Part shown: positions 11,963 to 23,767 of the stretch, piece after piece
How the letters are laid out: each line of letters starts with the position of its first letter
Numbering within the stretch: position 1 is the stretch's first letter
NCBI GenBank assembly: GCA_037178975.1
Contig: JASJZH010000002.1
Span: forward strand, 124,001-188,000
Length of the DNA: 64,000 bases
Source: Oscheius tipulae
Lineage: Eukaryota; Nematoda; Chromadorea; Rhabditida; Rhabditidae
Reading direction: 5' to 3'
Notes under the pieces: generated by a model
The model's input: the letters and a program-made list of their open reading frames with translations, nothing else
What the model was told of the DNA's origin: nothing
The model's database searches: none
Translations under genes and position numbers: made by a program

Positions 11963-14900
11963 TCAATTATTCGTCCGTTTTCTCGAGAATGGACTCTTCA
12001 AGCTCAAGGGTATGGCCTCAAGGAGATTGAAGATGACGGGAATGACAATGAGACCATGAACCATTCCAATGACGACGACTAGAAGCATGCATTTGGCGAA
12101 TAACTGAACAGATATTCTCAGTATTCCGGATTCCGGATTCCAATCTACCTGTGACATATGAAGATCAACAAAGAAAAGACTAGAAACACAGAGAATTGTG
12201 GAGAGGGAGGCCTGAAGAATGGGGAAACCCACGGCCGCGATAGTCAACTCGAGACGGGCAGAAACTGACAGTTTTTCTTTTCCTGAAGAGTCGAGATTGG
12301 GTAGAAAAGGGTAATGAGTACCAGTTTGGTAGTAATGATAGCTAATATGAGACGGGATGTCCACAGAGAATCCGATGCTCATGACGGTGGCTGACATGAG
12401 GATCGGGTCCAGGTCAGCACCCCACCAGGACATTATTCCAAAGACACCTATAAGTATCGCAGTCACTCTCCCTCTCTGTGTTTCTGGGTCTCTATTTATC
12501 TGACTCTCAATCACTCTGTCCCTCCGTCTCTCTGTATAACTATACGTGTCCTTCAGTCATCACCCCAAACTTACCCAAACTCGTAGACAGAATGCTTAGT
12601 GTCGCTACAGCTAGCGTGGAAGGATCCGAAATGAAGAGCATTGCCACGATGAACATCGAAATGAAGGTGAAAAGAGCTGACTGAGAGGCGATCGGAGCCA
12701 TTGTAGCAATCAGATCCAAGAACTTGCCGTCCTCCATATAAACCCAGACTCCGAGATCGGGGTACTGTAATCAGAACTTCTTGAGGACAGTGACAAAAGC
12801 TACCTTGTCCGCTATAACTCTCAACTTTTCTAGAAGCAGAGCTCTGTTGGACCAGTCTGTCAGTTCTTCACCATGGTAAGCTGTGGTCAAGAAAAAGCGG
12901 TTCACATCGTAATTCGTCCTTAACTTCCTATTCCAAGGGTTCAAATTATCAGTCTACTCATTAGTGTTGTACTGAATGAATCCCTTCCAGAAGGAGAACT
13001 CTGGCCATTCGAGGAACTGTTTCAACTCATTTTCCTTGGGTTTCGTGGCCGACGGAAGGGTCAGACTGCCATTGACAGTGAACTCAATGGCATTTCCAGG
13101 CTCATTGAACTCTTCAAGCTCGTCGAGTTCCTCAGCCTGCCGAAGGAAATCTTCGTAGTCACGCATCCAGAACTTGGTCGAGTATCTGAAGGAAAAGTCT
13201 CTGTCTCTGTTTTTTCCTACCTTCCAACAGATCCATCCAGTTTTTCCAACTCTTCAACGAGATCAAATATCCTCCTTTTCCTAAACTTCCCTGTCCCTCA
13301 ATCTCTCTTTAAAGCACCTGGAAATGTTCCCGATATCTCCTGGCTCATTGACCACAACCCAGCAGAGTTCATAATAGGGAATGATGTATTTTGAGCGCTG
13401 CTCAAAAATCTGACAGGAACTTGAAGGTCTACTGAGAAAATGTTCGAAACCTTGTTGATAGGCGAAGTTTGAAGGAAGAGCTTGTTAGGTGAGAGTTCAG
13501 ACTTGATGTTCAGGGTTCCAATTATACTTATGTACCTGAAAACGTGGTCACGATAGCGGTGCAGAGAGATACAGAATTGCCAATGAAAAACTAACCAATA
13601 AACAGCCAGCAATCCTAGCACAGCTGAAGAGACGTAGGTATTGGATATTAGGTTACAGTAACCGCACAGAACCCTGAAAAAGGTTGCTCTTAACAAAACA
13701 AGTTCATTTCTTGTTTTGTACCTTCCGGCCAAACTACGTCTCTCTGTTCCACTTCCTCCTATTTCCGTCTCAATGGCTACCTTCTCCTGGCTCTTCTCGT
13801 CTGCCACATTTCCCGCCGTCTGATCCCATCGTTTTGCCTCCTCGCTTATCTCGCTGCGACCGATTATGACCATAAAGGCTGCATAGATAAAAATCTGTGA
13901 AAAGTGTGATGAGAACGAGGAACTGACCTGGAAGACAAAGTCGAAGGCAACAGCTAGAGCGTTTCCGATGCTAAAGAGTTGGATTTCTGGAGTTGGTGTA
14001 AGGGCTCCGATCCCAAAGGCGAGGAAGTTGGTGATGGTTGTGATGGAGACCTGGAAAGGGAAAATTGGACAGAGGGAGAGACAGAGTGACAGACAATAGG
14101 TTTAGTTGAAAAAGATAGAGAATAACTGTAGTCAGACAGGAACAAAAGAGAGACAAGCGATAGGTGACAGCCTGAGATATACTGGAAGCGTACCTTAGAA
14201 AGAAAATATGTATCATGTCCATGTGTTTATAAATTTCTGCAAAACTCCCCGCAGGAAGAAACTGAGGCCGATCTTATCGAACCAAAGAAATTAACGGTTC
14301 GATAAGATCAGCCCCGTTTTTTACCCATATCCCGCCCCGAAGCATTCACCCTAGTGGGCGGCCCTACCCCGAGGGTAGGGACTTAGACAAGTCACCCGAG
14401 TGGCAGTCTCCGGTAACTTGCCCGACCTAAGCCGTAAGCCAGTGCTCAAGAGCCAGATTCGAGAACCTGGGGGCAGCCAGTTGGAGCCCGAACCCGGACC
14501 TCTTTGAGCAGTGTGACCTGGCTTTGTCGGGATTCGCCGCGTCTATATACTCCAGCGCAGCGCGAGCGGGATGATGCGGCAACCTGGGTGTTTGCGCGAG
14601 CGAAGAGACTGTACGGGTGGGACAAATGCGATGCGAAAGATTTTTTGGCAAGCAGGATAGTGGGATGATGCGGCAACCTGGGTGTTTGCAACGTTCTGCA
14701 AAGTTGTAGAGCGGATTGAGCTCTACAACTTTGCAAAGCATCAAATTAGGTATAAATGAGTGCTTGAGCCCATAAAATGAGGAATGAGCAGCGCGCAGTA
14801 GGAACACTGGGAAACATTGACGTTTTTGTTGAACAGAGTGACAAAGTGACAGAGGGTCCCAGAGAGAAACAGAGAGACAGAGATTGCTCCAAACTTACGG

Positions 14901-17900
14901 AAGGCCCAGTCTCCACAAGCATTTCCAGCATTCGATGTCTTAGCTCTACGTCGACGTCAGTAAATCGGGACACTCTAATAACTGACTACAGAAATAGAAT
15001 AATAGCTCACCTCCTCTGATCGGTGATCCTGTTCCAAGCATTGCTCATTAGGTAGGCATCGTCCACTCCAATTGCCAAGACCAAGAACGGGGTCACACAA
15101 AGAATTGAGCCGAATCGGAAGCCGATATAAAACATGACTCCCATTGTCAGTCCACAGGCCATGAAGGGGGTGATACAGGCCATCAAGGCTAGGACGAGCT
15201 GGAATTCTTGTTGTTTCTGCCAATTTTTGGAAACTTGCCCTGTAGACATTCCACTGTCCGAGAGCAACAGCTCCCGCAGCAAAAGTGATTCCGGAAAACG
15301 TGGACATGATTACAAAGCCAATGACGAGGAAGGGGAGCAGGCTCAAGCCAGCCCGTACAATCTCGGCTGTAATGAAGGAATCCGTCAAAATATGAATTTG
15401 GATGTGATCGGTGTGGAACTTTCTAGAAAGTTTTGTCTTATTTGTTTAGACAATATGACCTACTCGTGGAAGTAGGAGACAATTTCTCGCTCGTAACTTT
15501 TAAGGTCTTCGGGATCGACGTCGGGTCCGATCTAAAAGTATCAGCTACTTTGTCTCTGTCTCCGCCTACCTCTGCCCTAAACTGTAGAACAATCAGTGAC
15601 AGCTCACGGATATTGTTAGGGGACTGTTCCTGAAGCTTTACATTACCAATTTCCTGTCCAGCTAAACTCACCAAACCATCAATCTTCGTAGAACTGTCAG
15701 CTACCGAAACCACCCGGCTAAATGGTTCATTCGTCGCAATTTTGACACCGAAAAAGTTAGGGTCCATATAGAGTTTTGTTCCCAAAACTGTTGTGACTGG
15801 ATAGCCCAAGTCCAGGTGTCGACTTTCATTGGCATACTGGTCGGAAATTTGCATACCGCTCTAAACTTTCGTGATATTTTAGAATTGGGAAAGCATACAT
15901 AAAAATGTCGAACAGGCTCGTTGAGCGTGCAGAAACCAGAGCAGAACTGTTCAAAGTTTTTCGAGCCGTTTTTCGTTTTGAGGTAGAAGTCGCGAGAGAT
16001 CTTGTCCAGGACCTAAAATTGGTGTATTTTCTGTCATACTTTTTGTTATACCTGCACAGTCTCATTGAAATGAGCCACGGAGAGGAGATTACCACTGGCA
16101 TCTTTCGCAGAGCAGAAGGCGTAGATGGCTTTCGGTTCGCCGCGGTTGGAGAAGAACTCTTGGTAGTTCTGAAAAAGTTTTGCTCCCTCTGTCTTTCTGT
16201 CTCTTTGACTCTGATTTTTTTCCACCCTTCGGTAACTAACGACCCAATGCACTTCCTCCCTAGCTCCCATTCCCGTTTCACTCAGGATGTGCCTTTCCAG
16301 TAATGGCATAGACTTTTCCTCAGTTTCTCAGTGTCTCTGTCCGCCCTTCTGTCTATCTGTATCTGTGTTCAGACATTATAACTCACACAACTTCTATAGT
16401 AGCCTGACCGCACTTTTGAACATCTATGCAAATTACGAAAGCGCGATGGTGTCTGTGACTGTGTTTGTCCGAGGCCACGAAGCAAAGATTACAGATCAAG
16501 AATTATTGGCAATTAGGTGGCAAGTCAGTTGTAAGCGAAAAGCTGTTTATTATTATTTATTCGCTTAATCAAGTCTATTATTATCGACTAGAGCGTTTCT
16601 GAGAGTAAACCATTCCATATTCGAGTTCCTCCACCATGTAGAACCTGCTAATGCTGTGATTTCATCATCAGACCATCTGCACTTTTGTCCTTCAGGTCTT
16701 CTTTTTCCGTCCCTCGAATACCACTCTGTGATCTTCTTCGCCCATCTGCTCGGTTCCATGTTTGTAATCCTTTCGGCCCAGCAGAGTTTCTTATTAACCG
16801 CCATCGTCTTCCAGTTGTTTAATTTGGATGTACGTCTCAGTCGTTGGTTTGTCCATTGGTCTAGCATCGAGATGCCTAACATTCTTCTCTCTAACTTGTG
16901 TTGCGCGATCATTAAAAACTTCCTATCAGAATCTCGAAGTACCCAGGATTCAGCTCCGAAGAGGTGTCTTCTCTTGCTCAGAGGGATAGTGCGGTCGCAT
17001 AGCAGCTTTCTATTTTCGTTGAACTTCCAGTAACCCAGTCCAATCCGTCGTTTCATCTCTGCATTATCGGCAATTGGTATGGAAATCTTCGATCCTAGAA
17101 AAGTGAAGGTATCCACAAACTTGACATTCTCTCCGAAGACAGAAATCAGTACTCGTCCTTTGGTGGATGACATTGCGACTGTCTTCTCAAAGTTGATCTT
17201 TAGGCCCACTTTACCAAGACTATCTGTCAGTTTGACCAACATTCTCTCCAATTCAGGATGACTTTTGACAAAGATCACGAGGTCGTTGGCGTAGGCAAGA
17301 AGAGGTAGTTGCTCGCCGTTGATTTTCAGCCCATCTTGGTCCCAATCGATGTTGTTGACAGCGTAAGCCAGGACGGAGTTGAAGAGTTGAGGGCTCATCC
17401 CGTCTCCTTGTCTGGCTCCGCGTCTAATAGGAACGTGTATCTTTCATCCATTGACTAGGACGTTGGTAGACGCGAACCCCGCGAAAGCGAAAAGCTGTAT
17501 AGGAATCTCGCTCACTTTATGGTCTATGTTGTTTGATAGTAAATACTTGTCGCATATGTTCGGGAACGTGAATACAGAAGTCTGGCAGCCGTTGCCCAGA
17601 TGCTGAGGTCCGCATTGACCGGAGTGACAAGCGGGAGTGAGGGGGAAGACTGAGCACACGAGAAGGAGTCGCTGGGAGAAAAACATATCCGGTGACAGTT
17701 GAGTTGCAGTACCTTACATAATCTTTTGCTCGATTCGTTTAATCTTATTGGCTGTCTAGGCCCCAGAATTTTAAGAGACAAAAATCGTGGAAATCCAAGT
17801 CATCTCCTGCCTTCAGGCTCGACAAACTCAACCACCAAGAGGAAATAGAATTCGCCTGTTCCGATAACGGTACCGAGACTGTTTCCGTAATAATTGGCTT

Positions 17901-18754
17901 CAATTTCCGTCCTCGGGTAACTAGTACTGTAACGACTGAACAGTATTTTCTAGACCTTTGGCTATGGGGTTCAATATATGAATGGGTTCGGAGCAGAAGA
18001 GTGCTTCCACTGTCTTGAAGACGGAACCTGGAGAGAGGAAAGCATTGATGGCTATGGACGCGATAAGACCTGGCTCGAGGGAGCTGAATGGATCTACAGA
18101 AAGCTGAATCCAGAAGCTACCCCGCCACCGCGTCTATGTGCCAAAGTCTTCGCAATGAACTGGTCCTGCTGCACAAGGAGCACATTAATGGAAAAGAAGT
18201 TTCCCAAATAGAGTAATGACTCTATCTTGTCCCGTATCAGAAAAAAGATCCTACCTTCAGTTCCGCTCTGGCTCTAGCCTCGTAGGGAGTAAAGTCACTG
18301 ATGTTATTCTCCATTTCGGTGAATGGAATCTTCAGACTGAAGATAGCCGTGGCAACTGTGCAAATAACGATGCAGGTCCAGGGGGCAACACTGAAAGTTT
18401 GGAATTTGACGAGCATATATCTCTGTCTCTTTTTGTTCTATAAACACCTTATACAGAGTACTACGACTATTGTGCACCCAGTATATCTACAGTCAAGTAT
18501 TTTGGATCTGGTGGCTCCGACTTGCTCGCCTGGCACACAGTCGGTTATATAGCGCGGTTATACAAATGCGAACAAGTCGGATTCGGTTCCGGCATAAGTT
18601 ACATTTTTGTATTTTCATGGAACCATCGAAAAAATGAAGATCTACCGACACTTATGCGATAAACTTGCCATATGATCTTGCCGCACCACCTGAAGAATCC
18701 ATTTATCCACTGTACAAATCTCGTGTCACCGGTCTTGTCCTCAGCGTGACCCAT
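11963..18754 (-). CDS. Patched-related (PTR) transmembrane protein
   Basis: Long minus-strand gene ending with a stop at 11963. Start is proposed at 18754 (MGHAEDKTGDTRF). Exon 2 (18255-18390) has the first TM and NNISDFTPYEARARAELK; exon 3 (16168-16052) continues NYQEFFSNRGEPKAIYAF, so intron 2 is 2,086 bp. Then VLDKISRDFYLK, NEPVRHFY, FFGVKIATNE, the sterol-sensing segment (ITPFMACGLTMGVMFY, VLAIGVDDAYLMSNAW), VSITTITNFLAFGIGA, and the second half with GADLDPILMSATVMSIGF. GVDDAYLM and the doubled RND architecture are typical of nematode PTR/PTCHD proteins, which act in membrane sterol or lipid handling, moulting and cuticle biology. The frame is open through all core exons. The junction of exon 1 with exon 2 is not clean, so the N-terminal exon is the weakest part. 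Confidence 0.88.
14266..14313. repeat. Perfect 14-bp hairpin in a PTR intron
   Basis: GATCTTATCGAACC at 14270-14283 is followed, after 12 bp, by its exact reverse complement at 14296-14309; flanking GGC/GCC pairs extend the stem past one mismatch. It sits in the large intron between the sterol-sensing exons. Confidence 0.9.
14568..14689 (+). repeat. Two direct copies of a 28-bp unit
   Basis: The unit starting GGGATGATGCGGCAACC and ending GGGTGTTTGC occurs at 14568-14595 and again, identical, at 14662-14689, 94 bp apart, directly before the hairpin at 14690. Confidence 0.9.
14690..14742. repeat. Hairpin repeat, copy 1 (GCAAAGTTGTAGAGC type)
   Basis: GCAAAGTTGTAGAGC and its exact reverse complement GCTCTACAACTTTGC are separated by 7 bp. 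This is the best-preserved copy of a degenerate imperfect-palindrome family found again at about 24846, 31732, 41668, 52427 and 52657. Confidence 0.9.
16565..17480 (-). mobile_element. Broken non-LTR retrotransposon (reverse transcriptase) in a PTR intron
   Basis: An open frame of 277 codons (16565-17398) reads RT domain sequence: GARQGDGMSPQLFNSVL (start of this lies just upstream), LPLLAYANDLVIFVKSHPE, KVGLKINFEKTVAMSS, then AESWVLRDSDRKFL, RRMLGISMLDQW and the C-terminal KCRWSDDEITALAG block. This is the common endonuclease/RT non-LTR class. Lesions: the catalytic YADD is YAND; the region before AESWVL is several residues short; a stop (about 17444) interrupts the frame upstream, in which FASTNVLVNG continues the RT; the 5' part with the endonuclease is missing. 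It lies antisense-free, in the same orientation as the host gene, inside intron 2. A signal-peptide-like start (MFFSQRLLLVCSVFPL, 17686) precedes it in frame and may be unrelated host sequence. Confidence 0.85.
17817..18211 (+). CDS. Possible nested gene in the PTR intron (unknown, Cys-containing)
   Basis: On the strand opposite the host gene, two exons join in phase: 17817-17916 (LDKLNHQEEIEFACSDNG..) and 17954-18211 (TFGYGVQYMNGFGAEECFHC .. WLEGAEWIYRKLNPEA .. MNWSCCTRS), stop at 18209-18211, with a GT..AG intron of 37 bp as elsewhere in the window. The minus strand of the same stretch is full of stops in every frame across 17980-18200. No start or signal peptide was found upstream, where the retrotransposon lies, so the gene may be truncated by that insertion. 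Family not recognised. The exon pair could also be chance, hence modest confidence. Confidence 0.4.
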
Positions 18755-19107
18755 TGCTGGGACACTCTTGTGAAAAAAATGAACTGCTCCCAAACTTTTG
18801 ACAGCTGTTTTTGAGAGAGGGTCTTTAAGTGGAAACGCTCTGAAACTTCCAGTTTTTTAAGTACAAAAGAGAAAGATCTAAAGCTCTTGGAGGAACGGCT
18901 GGCAATATTGAATATTGAATGCGCTCGTACATTTGGTTGCGTCTTTAGGCGTGGAGAGAGGTGACTTTCTCTCTCTCTCTCTCTGTCGCTTTTCTACCGG
19001 TTTATCCAATTCTCTTCTGAGTTGTTTTGTGTCCTCCGTGTGACCGCCCGAGGCGAGATTGGTCTGGAGGGAGAAAGACACTAGACAGAGCGACAAAAGA
19101 CTTCCGG

Positions 19108-19109
<2 letters not shown>

Positions 19110-19163
<54 letters not shown>
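19110..19163. repeat. (CT)n microsatellite
   Basis: Uninterrupted CT dinucleotide run of about 53 bp. It produces a long artificial Arg/Glu frame on the minus strand. Confidence 0.95.
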
Positions 19164-19164
<1 letters not shown>

Positions 19165-19835
19165 AGTGAGTCTGGTCAATGAGAGAGAGAGGGACAGAAA
19201 GACAATGGAACAAAAAACAGAGACAGAGGCAAGGGGACAGAAATACAGGAAGATACAGAGTAAGAGAGTCAGAGACGTACAGAGAAAGAGAGACAGAGTT
19301 AAACTGTAAAGCTTCCGATGAAAATATAGGTCAACACATGTTTCGCACTGTCTCTCTCCATGTGTCTTCAATTTCTGTCATTAACGCTGCGCAAACTTCG
19401 GTGACGTAATTGAAAAAGCCCTGACCCCCCGGGCGGTTTTTCAAAGAAACAGATCTTGACTCATACTTTGAAAGAGACTAGGAGAGAGTGAAACAAGAAA
19501 ATGGTCTTTGACTGATTTGATCAGAGGATTGGCAGGGGCAGGGTGTGATAGTGCCAGTGGGCAAGACCGGTATCGGATCTGTCGATGGCAAAACTGGGAA
19601 AGGAGAGAAAGATGATGGGTTTCGCTAATGAAAGCCCGGGAAATGGCAAATTTTCTGGAGGATTTCAAGAGACAGAGACAGAGATTAAGACTTCTGTGAT
19701 AGAACTGATAAAATGAGAAAACAGACAAGAGAAAGTGATTTCCTAAGACAAATTAGGCGTCAAAAAAACAGTTCTCCGATTTGAGACTTTCCCTGCCAAA
19801 ATATATCTCCGCACCCACCCCTAACAGATGGGTGT

Positions 19836-20083
19836 GGAGATATTATCCAGTCCACGGATCGAGTAGTCCACAAGGTCGTCTCACTCTCTCCCGTTTTTTC
19901 TGCTATGCTTATTTATCGGTCAGTAAACAGTGACTTTGAGGGTAAGAGTCACAGGCTGATACTCTAACAGTGATGGAACAGAAGAGGAACGTTTTTTGTA
20001 AAGAGGATAGGGTCGAGACCGTGGTCAAGTGGACAGGTTAGTGGAAAAGATAGAATGACGAGGGAACCAATAAACATTTTAGA
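19836..20083 (-). repeat. Dispersed repeat, inverted partner of 44069-44413
   Basis: The stretch from GGAGATATTATCCAG to AAACATTTTAGAA reappears in reverse complement at 44069-44413, with a 100-bp insertion in the second copy. Both copies contain the start-to-end sequence read as FIGSLVILSFPLTCPLDHG, so that reading frame is part of the repeat and probably not a gene. Confidence 0.8.
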
Positions 20084-20099
20084 ACATTGTAGGCTCATC

Positions 20100-20577
20100 A
20101 CTACAGGAAAAGAACGATTAACAAAGAGAATATAGTAACGGAAGCTGTCTAACCAAAAACATCTCTGCATACGAAAACAAGTCCAACAGGCCTGGCTGGT
20201 CGGTGGCCGACTGCCAGCGGCGACTAAAAGGTAGCTTTCGATGGCAAAAAGCGGCTTGATCCTATAAAGATTGTCACCGAAGACGACATCCTGGGGAGGT
20301 TAATTGTTTAGACGTACAGAAGGCAAGAGAGAGTCGGAGAGACAGAAAGAAAGACGGGGAGCAGAAAAATGCCAACGTTTGCGATATAGACAAGAGTACA
20401 GTGGAATAGCATGGCCGGAGCATCAGAGTCAAAGAGGTGGTGGTAGTAATAGGAAGACAGAAAAAGGATAGATGCGAGCAGAAAACAATAAATTATGGCT
20501 ACAGAAAAGAAAACAGACAATAGATCCAAATTCAGCGTCTTCGAGAACCTTAGGAACTTGTAAAAAATATTTTTCAC
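20100..20577 (-). CDS. Possible membrane-protein gene fragment
   Basis: Minus-strand reading gives a very hydrophobic segment (LDLLSVFFSVAIIYCFLLA, then LVYIANVGIFLLP) and, after a possible short intron, DVVFGDNLYRIKPLFAIESY. Two or three TM helices could be formed, as in nematode chemoreceptors, but no family signature is visible, no clean start or end was found, and the downstream end runs into a dispersed repeat. It may be a decayed receptor gene. Confidence 0.22.
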
Positions 20578-20636
20578 TTGCTGCGGATCGAACCACAGAC
20601 CTTCAGATTACTACATAAGCACGCTAACCACTTTCG
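20577..20636 (-). repeat. tRNA-like fragment
   Basis: On the minus strand GTGGTTAGCGTGC (D-arm-like) is followed by GTCTGTGGTTCGATCCGCAG, a T-arm with a perfect 5-bp stem and canonical loop. The acceptor stem does not close. Confidence 0.45.
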
Positions 20637-20942
20637 AATCCCACGAGTTTTTCGTTTGCTGGTTTCTAGGATATTCCAGGGTGCTGAACGTGATTTCGCC
20701 ATTCTTTTCATCGTTTAGAGCTCGTATAACGGGCTTCTAGCTTTGTCAGAGAGACAGAGGGACAGACAGATAAGGAGACAGAGAAACAGGAAAATGCCAA
20801 GGCGACTTGTGAAAACTCTGTTTCCTCTGTTCTCTCTTTGACACACCGATAGCTATTTAAACCGGCCTCCAGATCTGTGTGAGGTCAAATTCTCTGCGGA
20901 AAAGTGCGTTTTCAACTTTATTCACCCCTCGAGACTGTGATA

Positions 20943-21632
20943 TTACTCCATTTGGACGGTCTCATCGTTCTTCTTCTTCTTCTCATCGGCCTTCTTCGCT
21001 TCAACGACTTTCTTCTCCTCGACAACAACTTTCTTGGGAACTTCCGTGCCCTTGAAGTCTTCGGTGAATGTTCTAGTAGGAGATACGGCGGGCTTGGTCT
21101 CTTCCTTCTTCGTCTCATTTTTCTTGCCAAAGCCAAAGATTCCTTTGATCTTATTGCCAACAGCCTTGACGGTGTTTACGAACTGAAACAGTTGGAAGTT
21201 GACGAAATCTGGAAAAAAGCTTACAGTAGTGATCACATGGGAGAAAATTTCCTTTTTATTCACTTTCGGAGGAACAGCGGTGGTTGCAGCTGATTCTTCG
21301 ATCTTGACGATCTTCTGCTGGAAACAGCAGTTTCTGTCTCTCTGTCACGGTCACTGTCTCTGTCTCTCTAACCTCCTCAACAACTTTACCGCCAGTTCCC
21401 ACTTGCTTCTCCTCAGCCTCGACCTCCGTCTTAACTTTATCCTTTTCAACCTTCGGCAGAGCAGCGGTAACGGCTGGCTTAGTTTCCACAGTCTTTACAG
21501 CTTCCACCTTGGCCTAAAAATACTGAATCCAAGCCGAAATGGTATAACAACGCCTACCGCAGTCTCCTCAGGAGCAGCCCAAACACCAGCAAAGAGACCG
21601 AGAGCGACGAAAGCGACTGTTGTAAACTTCAT
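20943..21632 (-). CDS. Secreted Lys/Glu/Val-rich low-complexity protein
   Basis: Start at 21632: MKFTTVAFVALGLFAGVWA is a clear signal peptide cleaved near WA-APEE. Three further exons follow in phase: a charged KVE/EEKQV repeat-like stretch, QKIVKIEESAATTAVPPKV, then FVNTVKAVGNKIKGIFGFG and a Lys/Glu-rich tail ending ETVQME at 20943. Intron borders are GT..AG, one with the CAGAGACAG-type filler. The composition (K, E, V, T, A) suggests an unstructured secreted protein; there is a short amphipathic GIFGFGKK core. No family recognised. The 21199-21642 plus-strand frame is its shadow. Confidence 0.75.
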
Positions 21633-22871
21633 TTCGTACTGAAAATCTTTTAATTATAAAAAATTCGAAGTGCGGAGAAGAGACGTGGCCGACCGCGACG
21701 CGAGCGCGCCTGTGCTCATCCACAGTTTCGTCAGACGACGTGGGATAATGATTGAGAAAATGGTTTTTCGTAGCGATGCGGGGGAGAGAGCGAGTGGAAA
21801 TTGATGAGGTGAAAAGAACTACAAAACCATATGTATAAACATATATATATATATATGTCGCTCCCGACCTTTTGACCAGATTCCCCGCCTCCAAGAGGAG
21901 GACCCTTTGACTCGTGTGTTCGCGTGTTCGTATGTAATTGTGTGGCTTCCTCGCTGTAATTATGTACCACCTTCTATATCTCTCTATACCCCAACCAATG
22001 AACTAGTATTCGAACCATTAGTGAACGGTAATATATCGTAGGATAGACGCATACAGACTCTCAATTCACAATAGACTATCTTCTTATAATAGCCGTCTGC
22101 CCTATGAACAATATATATATATACAACCAGAACCATACCAATGGTCCAACGATTCAAAATAGGGAGGACAAAAGAGAGCAACCGTCTTCAACAGCACAAA
22201 GAGACGGAGTGGTGTCTCTCTAGACAGAGCTGCCTATTTAAACTATAAGTACAGTCTTCAATACAGTCTTCCTGTGATACCCAGCCAGCGGATGTTGAAA
22301 TTACTAGGGGAAGAGGTCTCTAGATTGTTAACTCTTTATGTCTCCATCTTTCTGTGTCTGTCTCTTAGACTTTTTGTATCTTTGTCTCTCTGTTATTCTG
22401 TGGCTTTTAGTCTCTCCGTATCTCTGTCTCTCTGTCTCTTTGTCTCCCTATACTTCTGTCTTCCTGTCTCTGTGAATTTGTGGCTCTGTGACACGCTGCC
22501 TCCAGAGAGAAAACAAATACAATCAAAAACAGACCACAGCAAAATGTTCTCAGTTGAAACAGGCAGTCACCTACCTCCTTTCAACAGTGCTCAGATACCA
22601 GAATAGTCCTTTGTCTTCACTTCCGACAGGCCTATATAGACGGGGTGGGAGGAGACGACGGGCTCGTCAAAATTTTGAATACTTTACGTCAGACGGTCGC
22701 ATCGATTGTGGGCTTAAATGTATGGGAACAAGAAAAGAGAGCTCTGCCAGTGCGCCACGAATGTCAATGCCGTCGCGGTTTCCTCTGATCTTATGGTTTG
22801 GATCATTTAAAAATCATGACACGAGGTGATATGGGAGTGAGAGACAGATTGAGTTCTGATATCTTCTGAAC
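21633..22871. other. Intergenic
   Basis: Contains short (AT)n runs (21840-21856, 22112-22122), the presumed promoter of the upstream minus-strand gene, and a pyrimidine repeat block (22330-22480). A plus-strand frame at 22488-22829 has no supporting features. Confidence 0.5.
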
Positions 22872-23143
22872 CTAGTAGATTGCATTTCTGTTGTAGTAGT
22901 AGAACTGATTCTGCCCGTATCTGGCTGCATCCCCGATTGGCTGATAGGAGTCGGAGCCGAAGCCCAGACCGAAGGGATTATTGTAGATTCCGCGGTATCT
23001 AAAAGTAGTTTTTAGACGCTTACAAAGAGAAAAATTTCTAAGAAACAGAGAGAGAGACAGAGTAACAGAGAGACAAAGAGAACTCACTGGGCTACAGTAA
23101 GGGTCACAACGAAGAGAACAATGAAGAGAAGAGAGGCTTGCAT
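22872..23143 (-). CDS. Small secreted peptide, paralogue A (GFGSD family)
   Basis: Two exons. Exon 1 from 23143: MQASLLFIVLFVVTLTVA, a signal peptide, ending in phase 2. Exon 2 encodes YRGIYNNPFGLGFGSDSYQP then IGDAARYGQNQFYYYN and RNAIY, stop TAG at 22872-22874. The mature peptide is about 40 residues, rich in Tyr, Asn and Gly. The plus-strand gene at 23768 shares YRGI.NNPFG.GFGSDS and the intron position and phase, so the two are divergent paralogues about 0.6 kb apart. Composition recalls nematode antimicrobial or neuropeptide-like Gly/Tyr peptides; this is only a resemblance. Confidence 0.8.
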
Positions 23144-23767
23144 CTTTGGACTGAACTACTGAACTGTTCGTCCTGTCCCCTCCCTTTTATACCGTAACTC
23201 CGTGGTCTGTTCTCTGCGCGCTTGATGACTATCATTAGAACAGGCTACAGTCCCTAGACAGATACGATAATGATGACAAATTTGTACCGCAGGTGATCGT
23301 AAAGAAAGTGGAAGACTTTTAGAGATCAGTTATCACAAAAATGGCCTACAGACTACGAAACACACAAAAGGTCTTTCTGTCTTTGTCTCACTGTCTCTCT
23401 GTCTCTCTATCTCTTTGTCTCCCTGTCTCTCATTGTCTTTGTCTTTCTGTCTCTTTTGCATCTATTTGTCTGTCTGTCTCTCTCTTTCACTTTCGCTGTC
23501 CTTCTGAAGCAACCAAAAGACTCCTCCCCAGACTACTGGTTACCCTATAAGAAACCAAAAATCGACTATTTTTAACCCTCTTCGAACTAACCTCCCACGA
23601 CGTTTTATCATCCAAAACCTGAAGAAAGACTCGTTCCTTTATGCGAATGTTTGCCATAACGAAGGTGCAATTTCCGCGACTCTCTAATATATTGTTTTGA
23701 TCAGCTGTGGGTCTAAAATGTCACCAAAATAGAAGTAGAGGAGAGGGTTATAAGGACGAAATCAACA

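Larger units (their letters stand above)
18755..20942. other. Intergenic, repeat-rich
   Basis: Upstream of the PTR start. Contains the (CT)n tract at 19110-19163, GAGACAGAGA repeats, an inverted-duplication arm (19836-20083), a short hairpin (ATCTCC-CACCCA arms, 19805-19842), and a B-box fragment at 20577-20636. A hydrophobic minus-strand frame at 20100-20577 is listed separately. Confidence 0.5.

Noticed and set aside
16656-17033. Plus-strand frame of 125 codons
   Set aside because: Antisense shadow of the retrotransposon RT frame.
18878-19371. Frames with long Arg/Glu runs
   Set aside because: Product of the (CT)n tract at 19110-19163.
19964-20170. Frame ending LTCPLDHGLDPILF on the minus strand
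   Set aside because: Most of it lies in a dispersed repeat that recurs at 44.1 kb in another context.
21199-21642. Plus-strand frame of 147 codons
   Set aside because: Antisense to the secreted Lys/Glu-rich gene, which has signal peptide and spliced structure.
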